Positions 21,202-30,851 of a stretch of 38,746 nt of DNA are shown here, one piece after another. A program made the translations under genes and the position numbers. The notes beneath the pieces are model-generated. The model ran no database searches and was not told the origin of the DNA. It worked only from the letters and a program-made list of their open reading frames with translations. Numbering within the stretch: position 1 is the stretch's first letter; each line of letters opens with the position of its first letter. Source of the DNA: Cudoniella acicularis (Eukaryota > Ascomycota > Leotiomycetes > Helotiales > Helotiaceae); assembly GCA_013054445.1 (NCBI GenBank), contig JAAMPI010000407.1, forward strand, positions 1-38,746, given 5' to 3'.

Positions 21202-21657
21202 GTGGAACTCCCAGCAGGGATAGGTATTATCGACCATAACAACGACTACGTTCCCACAATCGATGAGATATTGTATACCAAACTGCAAAGGAGGCTTTAC
21301 GATGAAGTTGACATTGAGGCTACTACATCAGAGAAGGTGGAGCCGTCAAGTAGCGATGACAGTAGTGGTTTGAGCGACAGCTATCCCGACCTCAGCGACG
21401 ATGATGGTGAAAATTAGAGCACGAGCAAGCATAGCCGATGTTAAGACCTAGACGAGCAGCGCTTACTGGCATATAAGAAAGAGGGCAAACCTTGGAGTTG
21501 GATCTTCCGCAAATTCCTAGATAGGACTCAACCCACAATACTTATGCGTTGGAACATGGCCCGGTCCAGACGGGAATAGGAGCTCAAGAATGATCCAACA
21601 CTAGGGGCTGTCGCGACCATTGGATGGGAAGCGGCCAGCTACTTTTCTCAAAGATGA
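21202..21657 (+). pseudogene. Myb/SANT-like DNA-binding protein relic
   Basis: One plus-strand frame runs through 151 codons with stops at 21415..21417 (TAG), 21442..21444 (TAA) and 21577..21579 (TAG), ending at TGA 21655. The first part is acidic and Ser-rich (DSYPDLSDDDGEN). After two stops comes LDEQRLLAYKKEGKPWSWIF..RTQPTILMRWN, the three-helix, Trp-spaced pattern of Myb/SANT-like domains in fungal accessory genes. Stop positions fit Gln codons turned to TAG/TAA by C-to-T change. A TAA directly upstream (21196..21198) also fits a former CAA. Confidence 0.65.
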
Positions 21658-21792
21658 ATCATGGCCAAGTTTCGAATCTGCAGAGGGTGATAAGAAGCAC
21701 TCCGCTAAGACAAATGGTGCCTAATTAGTAAACAACCGTGGTTTTGCGTTGCGAAAAGAAGATATTTAGACGTGACAATGTCACATTCGCGA

Positions 21793-22806
21793 CTAGACTG
21801 CTAAGAAATCGACAATTCTCCCAACTGCCTGTTCATCGCCTTCCGGTGTTTCCATCAACTCCTCATCAACCCAACCATCCGTCCAGCTACCCCCAAAATC
21901 AATGAGCCAGGCATCATCCGTATCCCTATGAATAAGCACATTATGCGGCTTGCCATCCCCCCACACAACTCCAATCTCATGCAGTAAATCAACCATCTCT
22001 CGAATCTGAGATGCCCACTTCTTCCTCCGCGAGTGCGCAACGATTGAAGTGTCTACCTCTCGTAACGTAGGCAGGTCCTTCAGATCTATCGGTATGTATT
22101 CTTCCAGGATCCCAATGGTTTGCCCGTTATCAGCTGACGTAACAAGACCTGTCAATTTCGGTATTCGAATAGATAAGGCGTGTTGAGATCGTGCGATTTT
22201 CCGGAGGCAATCAAACTCCCGTTCAACTGCTTCCCAATTGAAAGGTTCCCCACTTTTGCAACACCTTTTTTCTCCATCTACCAACACTCGTGTAATCTCA
22301 CCTTGACCTTGTATATTCTCTAAGACTTGAATATCTTTCGAGGAGTATTTGGGCAAACCCAAGTCGTTGTTGATCTTGATTGGAGGTAGAGGATAATTCT
22401 GCTCGGCGTGAAAGTCCTGCTCCAACATCTCTGCTTTACCATTAATCGTGGCAAAGCGCAAGGAAAGGGTTTCCGGGTAGAGCAGAGAATGCAGATTCGC
22501 GAGTCGAGATCCCGTCGCAACCGGGGGTGCGAGCCGAGCAAAGATTGGCCTTCCCACATCATAAATAATGTCTTCAATTTCCTGCTGAACAGCCTCTTCC
22601 TCTTCCTCATCTTCATCAAGACAAGCAGCCTCATAGCGCTCGATTAGAGGTCCCTCTATTGTACCATCTTGGGAGTCAATTGGAAGGAAGTCCACAACGA
22701 TACGCTTTCCATTGCAGATGATTGTAACGGAGACCCCATCCCCACAGCCACTATCCACTTGTACCACGCAATACTCCCACCCAGCTTGGTCCTCGTCGGC
22801 GGCCAT
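21793..22806 (-). CDS. Protein-kinase-like protein (337 aa, intronless)
   Basis: Intact single-exon gene with ATG at 22806. The N-terminal ~120 residues have an acidic run (DEDEEEEE) and no known domain. The C-terminal half is kinase-like: the FNWEAVEREFDCLRKI helix, ILEEYIPI hinge, catalytic loop VVWGDGKPHNVLI (D284, N289) and LIDFGG (D303). W-G-D replaces the usual H-R-D, as in atypical fungal kinase or aminoglycoside-phosphotransferase-like families. The glycine loop is weak (IQGQGEITRVLVDGE), with a possible ATP lysine in RCCKSG. The chain stops about 35 residues after DFG, so the C-lobe is short: no APE-type segment or late helices. It may be a minimal kinase-like ATP-binding protein or a pseudokinase. 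Unlike the genes to its left it shows no nonsense mutation. Confidence 0.8.
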   Translation of the reverse strand: MAADEDQAGWEYCVVQVDSGCGDGVSVTIICNGKRIVVDFLPIDSQDGTIEGPLIERYEAACLDEDEEEEEAVQQEIEDIIYDVGRPIFARLAPPVATGSRLANLHSLLYPETLSLRFATINGKAEMLEQDFHAEQNYPLPPIKINNDLGLPKYSSKDIQVLENIQGQGEITRVLVDGEKRCCKSGEPFNWEAVEREFDCLRKIARSQHALSIRIPKLTGLVTSADNGQTIGILEEYIPIDLKDLPTLREVDTSIVAHSRRKKWASQIREMVDLLHEIGVVWGDGKPHNVLIHRDTDDAWLIDFGGSWTDGWVDEELMETPEGDEQAVGRIVDFLAV

Positions 22807-23555
22807 TTGGTTTGTTGAAAATGTAGGTATCTTGAGGTGGAAAAAGATTCGTCAGCGAAGACGACCAGAAAAACTGGACTAGAAGGATGTATAGAGTATT
22901 TATTTCAAGCGAAAATTAGCCGCCCCTTTGACACTAGTACTCGCTTAAGATTTCAAGGTTTACCTACTTATGCTATCATTAGTCGAATGCATTCCTCTTC
23001 AGGTTCTATCTTTAGAAATTACCAAAACTAACTTCGTTTCAAGATTACTAACATTTTACATCGAATCGCTTGATTCCCTTGAAACGCGAACAGAGTTTTG
23101 ACTGCATTCGCGCCGACCACTAACGCGCGCATACGGTGCAAACGCCACGCTAAACGCTAGCCGAATTACTCACCCAACTAGCTATATGGAGCATTAGAGC
23201 AGCGCGAGATCTTGGCAAGTTGGCTATGTAAATCAGCAACTAAAGTAGCCGAAAACGTTAGCTAGTTTGCCGTCTAGTCGTTAAATAGAGTTAAGAAAAT
23301 AATTAAGTTATATAAAATAATAATACCTTTTTAAAGTATTTTAAATATAGGATAAGTTTATTATTCTATTTTCGATAATAAATATAAAAAACTATTTATT
23401 ATTAACTTATTAAATTAACCTCTATTAATTCTATATTTTAATATTCTATACTTAAACAATATCTAATATTAATTTATAAAATATAATAAAACCTGTATTT
23501 ATCTAAAAATAAGAAAAGAAAAGAAAAGAAGTATTAGTAGAAAGAAATAAACAAG
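22807..23555. other. Promoter side and AT-rich RIP-like block
   Basis: The first ~250 bp are ordinary and probably include the kinase-like gene's promoter. From about 23280 the sequence is almost only A and T with no open frame, and ends in an AAGAA-type microsatellite (near 23505..23530). Consistent with a RIP-mutated repeat into which two LTR elements later inserted. Confidence 0.5.
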
Positions 23556-23761
23556 AGTAGTGTCACAGACCTGGTTTGACGCGTCCCCCTTGTCACGTGT
23601 CATGGTCCGTGCTAGACTCACCTCCTGTATATAAGGCCCCTTCGGGGCCACCTCTCTTCTTCTCTCCTTAGCTTAGTTTCTTCGTAATACAGCACCTTCT
23701 TGCAAATACGTCCCTACGTGACGTCAGGGCCCTAGTGCCTTTGCAGAGCAGTAACAAGTAG
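23556..23761. mobile_element. Solo LTR 1 with 5-bp target duplication
   Basis: The LTR spans 23561..23756 (196 bp), starting TGTCAC and ending GTAACA. It is flanked by the direct repeat AGTAG at 23556..23560 and 23757..23761. It contains a TATATAA box (23628..23634), a GGCCCC-TTC-GGGGCC hairpin (23635..23649) and a CT-rich leader, as expected for an LTR retrotransposon promoter. No internal region follows, so it is a solo LTR left by LTR-LTR recombination. Strand is inferred as plus from the TATA box, not proven. Confidence 0.85.
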
Positions 23762-23785
23762 AAAGAAAGGCAAAAGCTATACTAT

Positions 23786-24000
23786 CTTAGTGTCACGGTC
23801 CTATTCAATCGCACTCTGTGCGAACCTAACGCGTCGTCACCTGACCTGCTTTCTACGCTAGCAGCCGCTCTGCTCTATAAAAGGCCTCTACCTCCGAGCC
23901 TCCTTCTCTCTCTCTCTAGTCTAGTATCCTCGACGAATACACTCGTCCACTTTGCCACTATTGCCCTTGCCAGAGTCCCTGCCTAAGTTGTGACACTTAG
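23786..24000. mobile_element. Solo LTR 2 with 5-bp target duplication
   Basis: The LTR spans 23791..23995 (205 bp), starting TGTCAC and ending GTGACA, so the terminal 6 bp are perfect inverted repeats. It is flanked by CTTAG at 23786..23790 and 23996..24000. A TATAA box sits at 23876..23880, followed by AAGGCC and a CT-rich stretch. The layout and a block similar to TAGT..GTAT.CTTCG..AATACA are shared with solo LTR 1, but the overall sequence differs. They are related lineages, not two copies of one insertion. Confidence 0.88.
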
Positions 24001-24807
24001 TAACTATCACAAAGCTAGGAAATAACGACAACTAATTATAATATCTAACAAACCTATAAATCCCTATAGCAGTTAACAGTTAATAGTTAAGATAACTTGA
24101 GACTGAATCGTAACAAGCATACCTTACCTTATAACCTTATACCCCGCAAACCCCCTCATAAATAGACCGAAACCATTAATACCTACCCGAGTATATTATA
24201 ATTTTACAGAGAGAAAATTTGAAAATACTTCTTTCACGGCCCAGGGAGTGGGGAGAGAAGGCAATGCGGTGTGGTGTTCTTTGCCCTTGTAGACAGCAAA
24301 CTTACAGACCGACCGACTGACCGATCGAGTACTTTCGCCATGTGCAACGAAACTTCTCTCTTTCCCTGCTGATTCAACCAACGAGGCGTCTGGCCATCGC
24401 TTCAACTTCAGACTGTTTAAAACTTCAGTAAGATTATTTTTACAATTTCAAAGAAAGTACCAGGTGCCCCTTTCAACTTTCAAGTTCAGGATCTCACGCC
24501 CGCAAAAATGAAAAGTCTATCAACTGGCTCGCACAGGCGGTAGCTCTTGATGCCTGCGTCCAGTATTATCAATATCTAAAATACATAATAAAAACAAAAA
24601 GAATCCGTTCATTCCTATTTACTAATGTAAAACTATAAATCCACTGCCCGCTACCCATTGCTTGGAGTCCGCAAACACTAGCCCCTATTCCAATCCCTCC
24701 CCAGACAAGCACCAGAAACGCCTTGCCTTGCCCAAGCTGTCACATCCCTAACCAAATGATCACATTGTCACTTGTTAGGCATGTATCTCTCACAAAAAGA
24801 CCACTCC
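24001..24807. other. No gene seen; AT-rich then 3' flank of surface-protein gene
   Basis: AT-rich to about 24220. The rest has only a 69-codon frame of no merit and probably holds the 3' UTR of the minus-strand gene that ends at 24808. Confidence 0.45.
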
Positions 24808-26929
24808 CTATTTCACATTCCCACCTCCCTTCGAGGCGAGTCTCCAAGCCTTGGCACCCCTCGCAAACCTCTGAGGATTGGCCGATGGTTTTACCGGGAG
24901 ATGAGCTCCAAGCGAAGTTGAGGAGGTCGATGTAAGGTGAGACGCTGGCACCAGAGGTCTCATCGCTGAAGTGCTACTCTGTTGTACATTTGGCTCCGTG
25001 AAACCGGCGCCTGGAGCATGATCCGAAGTTGCCATAGCATCGGGCGAGACATCCCTTGCCAGCACTTTTGGTGCCATGGAAGCTCTAAAAGCAAGAAGTG
25101 AGGTCGTTGAGCTCCCTGCGAGGCCATCCAAACAATCCTGGGTACTTGCAACCATTGTTCCATCCTTACACATAACTGTTTTAGGACCTGAGGACACGGG
25201 GGCCAGTGTTGCTACAGGTAACACTGGAACAAACGGGAGATTGACTGTAAAGCTTTCTAAAATAGCTGGTTGTGAGGTTACTGGTGCAGGAACACTAGAA
25301 TGGTCAATGTAAGTGTCAGCAGACATCTCGGTCTCAGTTTAGAGGAGCTGAAATTATTCCAACTCCACTTTAAGTATATAAGACATAAGAAAAAAAAGAA
25401 CCTACGCCGACATATCCGGTATTAAAGCCACAACATAGTCGATTGGCGAGTTGCTCTCTGCTGTGGTAGTTGGGGCGGACGAAGAATAGGAGTATGATCC
25501 CGGCGAGGAGGAATTTGAGAAATCAGAAGAGAGGCATTCGTCTTGGCTTCTGGCTAAAGTTCCATCTGCACATACGACCAAAGATTCCGGTTGTTCGATA
25601 TTAGCATATGATGTTGGTGAAGCACATGAACTAAAAATTCATCTGTCAGTAGAAGTTAACTTGAAAATTAGAATTCATACCTGATAGTTTCTGTACAAGT
25701 AACAGTAACTATACTCATAAAACTGTAAAGTGTTGCGGCTTCAGTATAATGTGTACTATGCCATGTTTCGGTCACGGTACATGTCTCCGTAACTTGGGCT
25801 GGGCACGATGTTGTTAATGAAGCCATTGACGGACATGAGGAAGTTCCTGAAGTCATCTGTGCCGAGGTGGCATATGCTGGATGAGGCGCGGTACTATTGC
25901 TTGCCATTGAAGAGAGTGGACGCGTGGTACTATATGCACGCACTGGTGTTGTAAAGTTCTGTGCAGGATAACTTGGAGGCAAAGGGGGCATAGTGCTGGT
26001 CTTTGTGGAAGAAGTCATATTACACAACGCTGAAGACATATTGCTTTGAGCAGCGCCGGTAATTTGAGGAGATGATGACATTGCGTTGTTGGCAGCTGAA
26101 TATGGGCCATTATTTTGTGCTGGAGGAGCGGATCCGGTTGCAGAAGCTGTAGGCTGTGTGCTATCCTGAAAGTCCCCTTGCTGTTGACTAGCGGTCATTG
26201 CTGGCGACAAGGAGACTGAAGATAGAATGGAAGTCCCGTTTTGCGAGTCGGAGGTAGAGTTCGTCATTGAATCAGGTTGTGAGCCAGATTGTAGGCCACC
26301 AGTTTCTTCAGCAGCTGGATGCGTGACAGCGGAAGAACTTGAGGCTTGAGGATCAAAAAGAACACCAACATTTGAAGCCCCAGAAGCACTAGCCAGTATA
26401 CTCCCAGCGATTCCAGTCGCAGCACCCACAATGTCACCGACAACGGCCGTAGCTTGACCCATGATGCTGTCCACATCACGCATAACCCCAGTGCTAACCG
26501 CCGATGCCCCATTCAGGTTGACCAGTGCGATATTGGACGCACCTGCGGGAGCTGAAGGTGCAGCGGCATTAAGGTCCATGGCAACGTTCGCAAGGTTGAT
26601 ACCGCCACCAAGTAGAGTTCCAGCAACATTCGAAATCGCGCCGACGAAGCTGTCGAATACCGAGGCAGGCTTCGGGTTCCTTTCTGCAAGTTCAGTTGTT
26701 GATCTAGGCAGTCAGTATTGATTACTCTTGACTGTTGGAAATTACCAACTTGCCTCCAACGCATGTTGTAAATAGCAGTTGTTCCATTCTTCCTCGTTAG
26801 CCTAATGCCATCTTTTCGAATGGCAAATACTTTGAATCCCTCCCCAATAGATACCATGGCAATGACGGAGATTCCAATCAACACAGCTATCGCAGCTACA
26901 GGCGAGCTTGGACGGCGCAGGAAATGCAT
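24808..26929 (-). CDS. Ser/Thr-rich single-pass surface protein (4 exons, 632 aa)
   Basis: Exons (minus): 26929..26746, 26683..25681, 25630..25406 and 25294..24808, total 1,899 nt in frame. Introns 26684..26745 (GTAATT..GCAG), 25631..25680 (GTATGA..TTAG) and 25295..25405 (GTAGGT..CTAG with a GCTGAC branch) were chosen by eye. An alternative GC-AG first intron also keeps the frame. Residues 10-32 form one hydrophobic segment after MHFLRRP, so it is a signal anchor or uncleaved signal. The remainder is rich in Ser, Thr, Ala and Pro, like O-glycosylated fungal wall or membrane proteins, with several N-x-S/T sites. Two similar Cys segments occur: VVCADGTLARSQDECL in exon 3 and VMCKDGTMVASTQDCL in exon 4. 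No GPI signal is obvious. Probably exposed at the cell surface; specific role unknown. Confidence 0.75.
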
Positions 26930-27335
26930 GATTTGGACCAAAAAGAGTGTGGTTAGCTGAGAAAAGAAAGAAGAACGAGCGCGGGTTCCAAAAGCGGAGG
27001 ACTGGAGGGAGATCCAAAATGGAGACCAAAATTGTGACTTGAATCACAGTTGATGTTGTGACAATGGATGAAAGGTGGTGTTGGGTTCCTGGTATTCAAT
27101 CGCTCCTTCTTCGTGATAGTTTAGTTCCTACCTTTCAAGAAGACCCCTTACCTTGCTAAGAAAGTGCCCACAGCAATTGCGATGCAGCTTCCATAATCGT
27201 TAGATCGAACAATACATGAAAATAGACTTGGACGAAAGCTTTCAATTCAGTGACTTATCTACCAAATCAAGCTCATCTCATGCAATTTTGTGCAAGCAAA
27301 CAACCGTTAACGCACCCCGCTTCAGATCCCACCAT
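26930..27335. other. Spacer between surface-protein gene and RPS2
   Basis: It lies between two minus-strand genes and should contain the RPS2 3' UTR and the promoter of the surface-protein gene. No ORF or clear motif is worth calling. Confidence 0.5.
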
Positions 27336-28271
27336 CTAGTATCGCTTGCCAGCACGCAGAACATCACCAAACTCCTCCAAAGGACTTCGGATGAGCTTGG
27401 TTTCCTTCCACAAGTTGGGGGTCAAGTATCCGTATGTGTTTCCGACAGCCACGAAAGTTGCCTTCAGGGTGTTCTCGAGAGTCTTGGTAGAACCGGAAGA
27501 TGATGTGTAGATATCATCGACGCCGGCAAGTTGGAGAAGACGCTTGACAGCTGGGGATGCGACGAGACCGGTACCACGGGGAGCAGGGATGAGCTAAAGC
27601 AATTAGTTCCTGTAATATCATTCAGAGCCAGTTTTACTTACACGAACAGAGACGGAACCGCACTTGCCGCTCTCCTTGGTTGGCAGAGAGTGAGGAAGAC
27701 CCAAATTTGTACCCCAGTAACCTCTTCGAATTGGCAGAACGCTTAACTTGGCGATGATGATAGCAGCGCGAATAGCAGTTGCGACTTCCTTCGATGTCTT
27801 GATACCGAGACCAACGTGTCCCTCAGAATCACCAATGACAACGATGGCCTTGAAACGGGTACGTTGACCGGCACGAGTTTGTTTCTGGACAGGCTTGATC
27901 TGCAGGGAATATAATTGTCAGTATAAAATTTCCAGATTTTCAACCATCAAGATCCGCGCTCTGAAAAATCCACATACCTTCATCACTTCATCCTTCAACT
28001 TTGGCAAGAAGAAATCCACGATTTGGTACTCCTTAATTGGCAGAGAGTGTAGGTAGATCTCCTCCATCGACTTGATCTTTCCATCCTTTACGAGACGGCC
28101 AAGCTTGGTTACTGGTTGCCACTCCTTCTCCTCGTTCTTGTTGGCACCGCGACGAGGTCCACGTCTACCACGTCCACGGCCTCTGTCACCACCACGGTCT
28201 CCTCCACGGTCTCCTCGTGAGCCAAATCCGCCTCCGCGAGCAGCAGCTCCGCCTCTTGGTGCGTCAGCCAT
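27336..28271 (-). CDS. RPS2: 40S ribosomal protein S2 (uS5), 3 exons, 269 aa
   Basis: Structural protein of the small ribosomal subunit, bacterial S5 family, involved in decoding fidelity. Exons (minus): 28271..27978, 27899..27642 and 27593..27336, total 810 nt in frame. The introns are 78 and 48 nt (GTATGT..GCAG, GTAAGT..TTAG). The Arg/Gly-rich N-terminus with GDRGGDRG repeats (residues ~15-45) is typical of eukaryotic S2 and a usual arginine-methylation target. The S5 N-terminal domain follows: [59 protein letters not shown]. The C-terminal domain has [21 protein letters not shown] and [18 protein letters not shown]. Length is close to yeast (254) and human (293). Essential housekeeping gene, intact, and a good syntenic anchor. 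Confidence 0.97.
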
Positions 28272-29083
28272 GTTGTATTGAATTGATCGGGGATGAAATG
28301 GTCAATTCGGAGAGTTGGGCGTTGAGCGACGATGACTTCAAAATTTCGAGGTTGACAAAATCGCAGAATTCCGTTGTGTGCGGAGTTCATGCTTTAGCGA
28401 GAAGCTAGCCGCTTCGGGTAGTGGGCCGGGAAGAGGGGTCATCTGCGCACGTGACCGTCCGACAATTTTGGGAACGGAGGAAACGGAACATCCTAATCCA
28501 AATTCCCAAGCTACAGGTGGGGAAGGTAAAGAGGCCAGAAATCTTTAATCAAGAAGGAGGCAAATGATGAGCGCCTTAGAGGCATCATGTGCTTGTATAT
28601 TTGGCGACAAAGGTATCATATGTTCGCATGCCAAGGGAAACTCCCTTTTTTTACAGCTCCTCCAGACGCCGTGCCCCTCATCACACTGCTATTCAGTGGA
28701 TCGTTATAAACTCCCTAGTCATACAAGGTGATCCCAATCCATCCAATTCAACACCGGATCTTCTTCCTCTTCCCAGAAGTCCCCCGATTGCCCCCGAAAC
28801 GCCTCGCCTCGCTTCACCGGCTAGAGTATGTGTGGATGGACGGTAACCATGAGTCGATCCATCAACGATGCATTGAACCTTGGTGAGAAGGTCGCATCGT
28901 AGCCACATTATTACATTACTCAGACCTAGTGACAACTATGAGAATGTGTGTGTAACCACCACTCTTCATGAATTGCTCTTTCGAGATGTCTGAGTCCGCA
29001 TTAAGCCCTGCTCCGTTTCGCCATGCTCCCATCCTGATGCTGAAGTCATTCATTCCATGCTGCCATGCTACCATGCTACCATG
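28272..29083. other. RPS2 promoter region and intergenic DNA
   Basis: No gene. A GCACGTGAC E-box-like site lies near 28447..28455, about 180 bp upstream of the RPS2 ATG, and the leader is probably in 28272..28400. The remainder has only shadow frames. Confidence 0.45.
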
Positions 29084-29086
29084 CTA
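29055..29086. repeat. Octanucleotide tandem repeat (CCATGCTA)
   Basis: Four tandem 8-bp units at 29055..29062 (CCATGCTG), 29063..29070, 29071..29078 and 29079..29086 (CCATGCTA). The last unit supplies the TAG stop (29086..29084) of the minus-strand transcription factor. The array therefore begins exactly at the stop and runs into the 3' UTR. Confidence 0.9.
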
Positions 29087-30851
29087 CCAAGAAAATGTTG
29101 TTTCTCTGTAACTCAATGTCCCGTCCTCTTTCGTTATGGCAGAAGTGAGTTGTACTGCTAGCCACCTTTCCTCTGAATTTATATGCAGATATGTGACTAC
29201 ATATCTCGCCGCCTCAGGGATTGATTCCGAATCTTCTTGTATACCCTCTCCTTCAATACTCGATAGCCAAGCGCAAAGACGAGCAACGGTGATAGTGTCG
29301 AAGCACAACCCCTCACGGCGCGCTTTCGACCACAATAATGCAATCGCTTGCCGCCGTATCCGTCTGTCACGACATTTTATTGCCGTGATGGCTAAGGGAA
29401 GAATTGTTCCCATGTCGAGCGTAAATCGCGCGGTGTTAGTGGGCTCATCCGGCTTCGTGATGAGCTGATGTGATTTCGATATGATTTCGGCAAATAAATT
29501 TGTAAATTCATCATACAACATCTCAGAATGTTGAACGCTAGACGCTAGTAGAACCGTGGCAAGATTGTAGTAAATGCTGAGAATATTCGTGGCATCTGTT
29601 AGCGGTGCACCCGACTTTACTTCCCCTGCATGGGCAGCCTGGAATGCTGCTCTCCATTGGTTGAGTTGGTTAGAATAATGCTCATGTTGTCGCAGCCAGA
29701 AAGTCGAAGCGAGGATGTCGGGATGCTGCTGTGCGTGACCCACAGATTTCAAGTAAAATTGCGCTATGCCTTGCATCAAAAAATCCCACGACTCTTTGGC
29801 CTCCTGGACGCTGCAAAAAGATTCGGCGGTAACCACATCCTCCCACTCGCACTCGGGCATTGGGAATGGCGGCGGAACGAAAAGTCCTTGAACGTCAAGT
29901 CGTGAAAACATCCTCCCCAAATCGTCCACGAGTCCGTCCTGAATTTCCGACAATGAATCTTGGGATAACCTAGAGCTTTGCCCTTTTCTCGCTGTTCTCC
30001 AATCGGCCAGTAGCCGTGACCCTCCTCGTAAATGCGTTAATGATCCATCGTAACTTCCTTGCAATGCTTCAAATGTCATGAACAATACACAAGACGTAAG
30101 TGATGTCCTGAGATGCCGTCGTCCGTCCGATAAAACCTGTCGCAGTGCCCCAATAGCTCTACTGTACTGTCGTAATGCATAACTATGATGCTCGTCCAAG
30201 TGGCGATGATCGATCTGAGGAAATCCGGAAAGCGATAATCGTGTGGGAAACGATGTTACTTCCAATGATTTTGCAAGGGCGCCTAAAGCTATCGTAGCAT
30301 ACCGTATTGGCGCATCCTGATGGCACAGCTGAAGAACTTTTTCGGTCCAGAACGTCGGGTCGAATTCCCCACATATTTCCCCAGCCGTTTTGTCACAGAA
30401 ACGTTGAAAATACCGACGTTCTTCCTGGTTGCCAGGAATTGCAGTTGATGGGGCATAGGGCATCACTGATACTGGTCGAGGATGTATTGCAACTGGCGTC
30501 ACGGTCTTCTCTGCATCGGTCTCAACGGTACTGTAACCACCACATTCCCTCCCTAAATTCTGACATCTTATACATCCCGGCTTCGTCTCATCGCACTTGA
30601 CTCGTCGTTGCCTATGTTCAGTTAGCCCACCATAGCATTGTAAATGTCAAACCAGAAAGTCTCCTGTTAACCACCCCGCCCACCACTGAACAGGAAAGCA
30701 CATACTTGCAGGTCGAACATCCAGTCTTCGAGCGCGGACCACTCTTCCGTAGACCTTGACTCCGGGAAGACTGCTCAGGTGAGGCTTGATTCGGGTCGGC
30801 GAACTGGTTGAAAAACTTGTAGACATTTGGAAAGGGATGCCTCAATGACAT
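29084..30851 (-). CDS. Zn(II)2Cys6 fungal transcription factor (2 exons, 557 aa)
   Basis: Predicted nuclear regulator with a fungal binuclear zinc cluster. Exon 1 is 30851..30706, the intron is 30705..30612 (GTATGT donor, GGCTAACTG branch, TAG acceptor) and exon 2 is 30611..29084, total 1,674 nt in frame. The intron splits the zinc cluster. Once joined it is C45-x2-C48-x6-C55-x6-C62-x2-C65-x6-C72 with the basic run KQRRVKCDETKPGC. The remaining ~470 residues are helical and look like the fungal-specific regulator domain that follows such clusters (for example APIRYATIALGALAKSLE, HHSYALRQYSRAIGAL, RTSLTSCVLFMTFEALQG). The ATG at 30851 was preferred over an upstream GTG. No neighbouring cluster reveals its targets. 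Confidence 0.9.

Noticed and set aside
23505..23530. AAGAA repeats as a CRISPR-like or functional array
   Set aside because: Simple microsatellite next to AT-rich decay.
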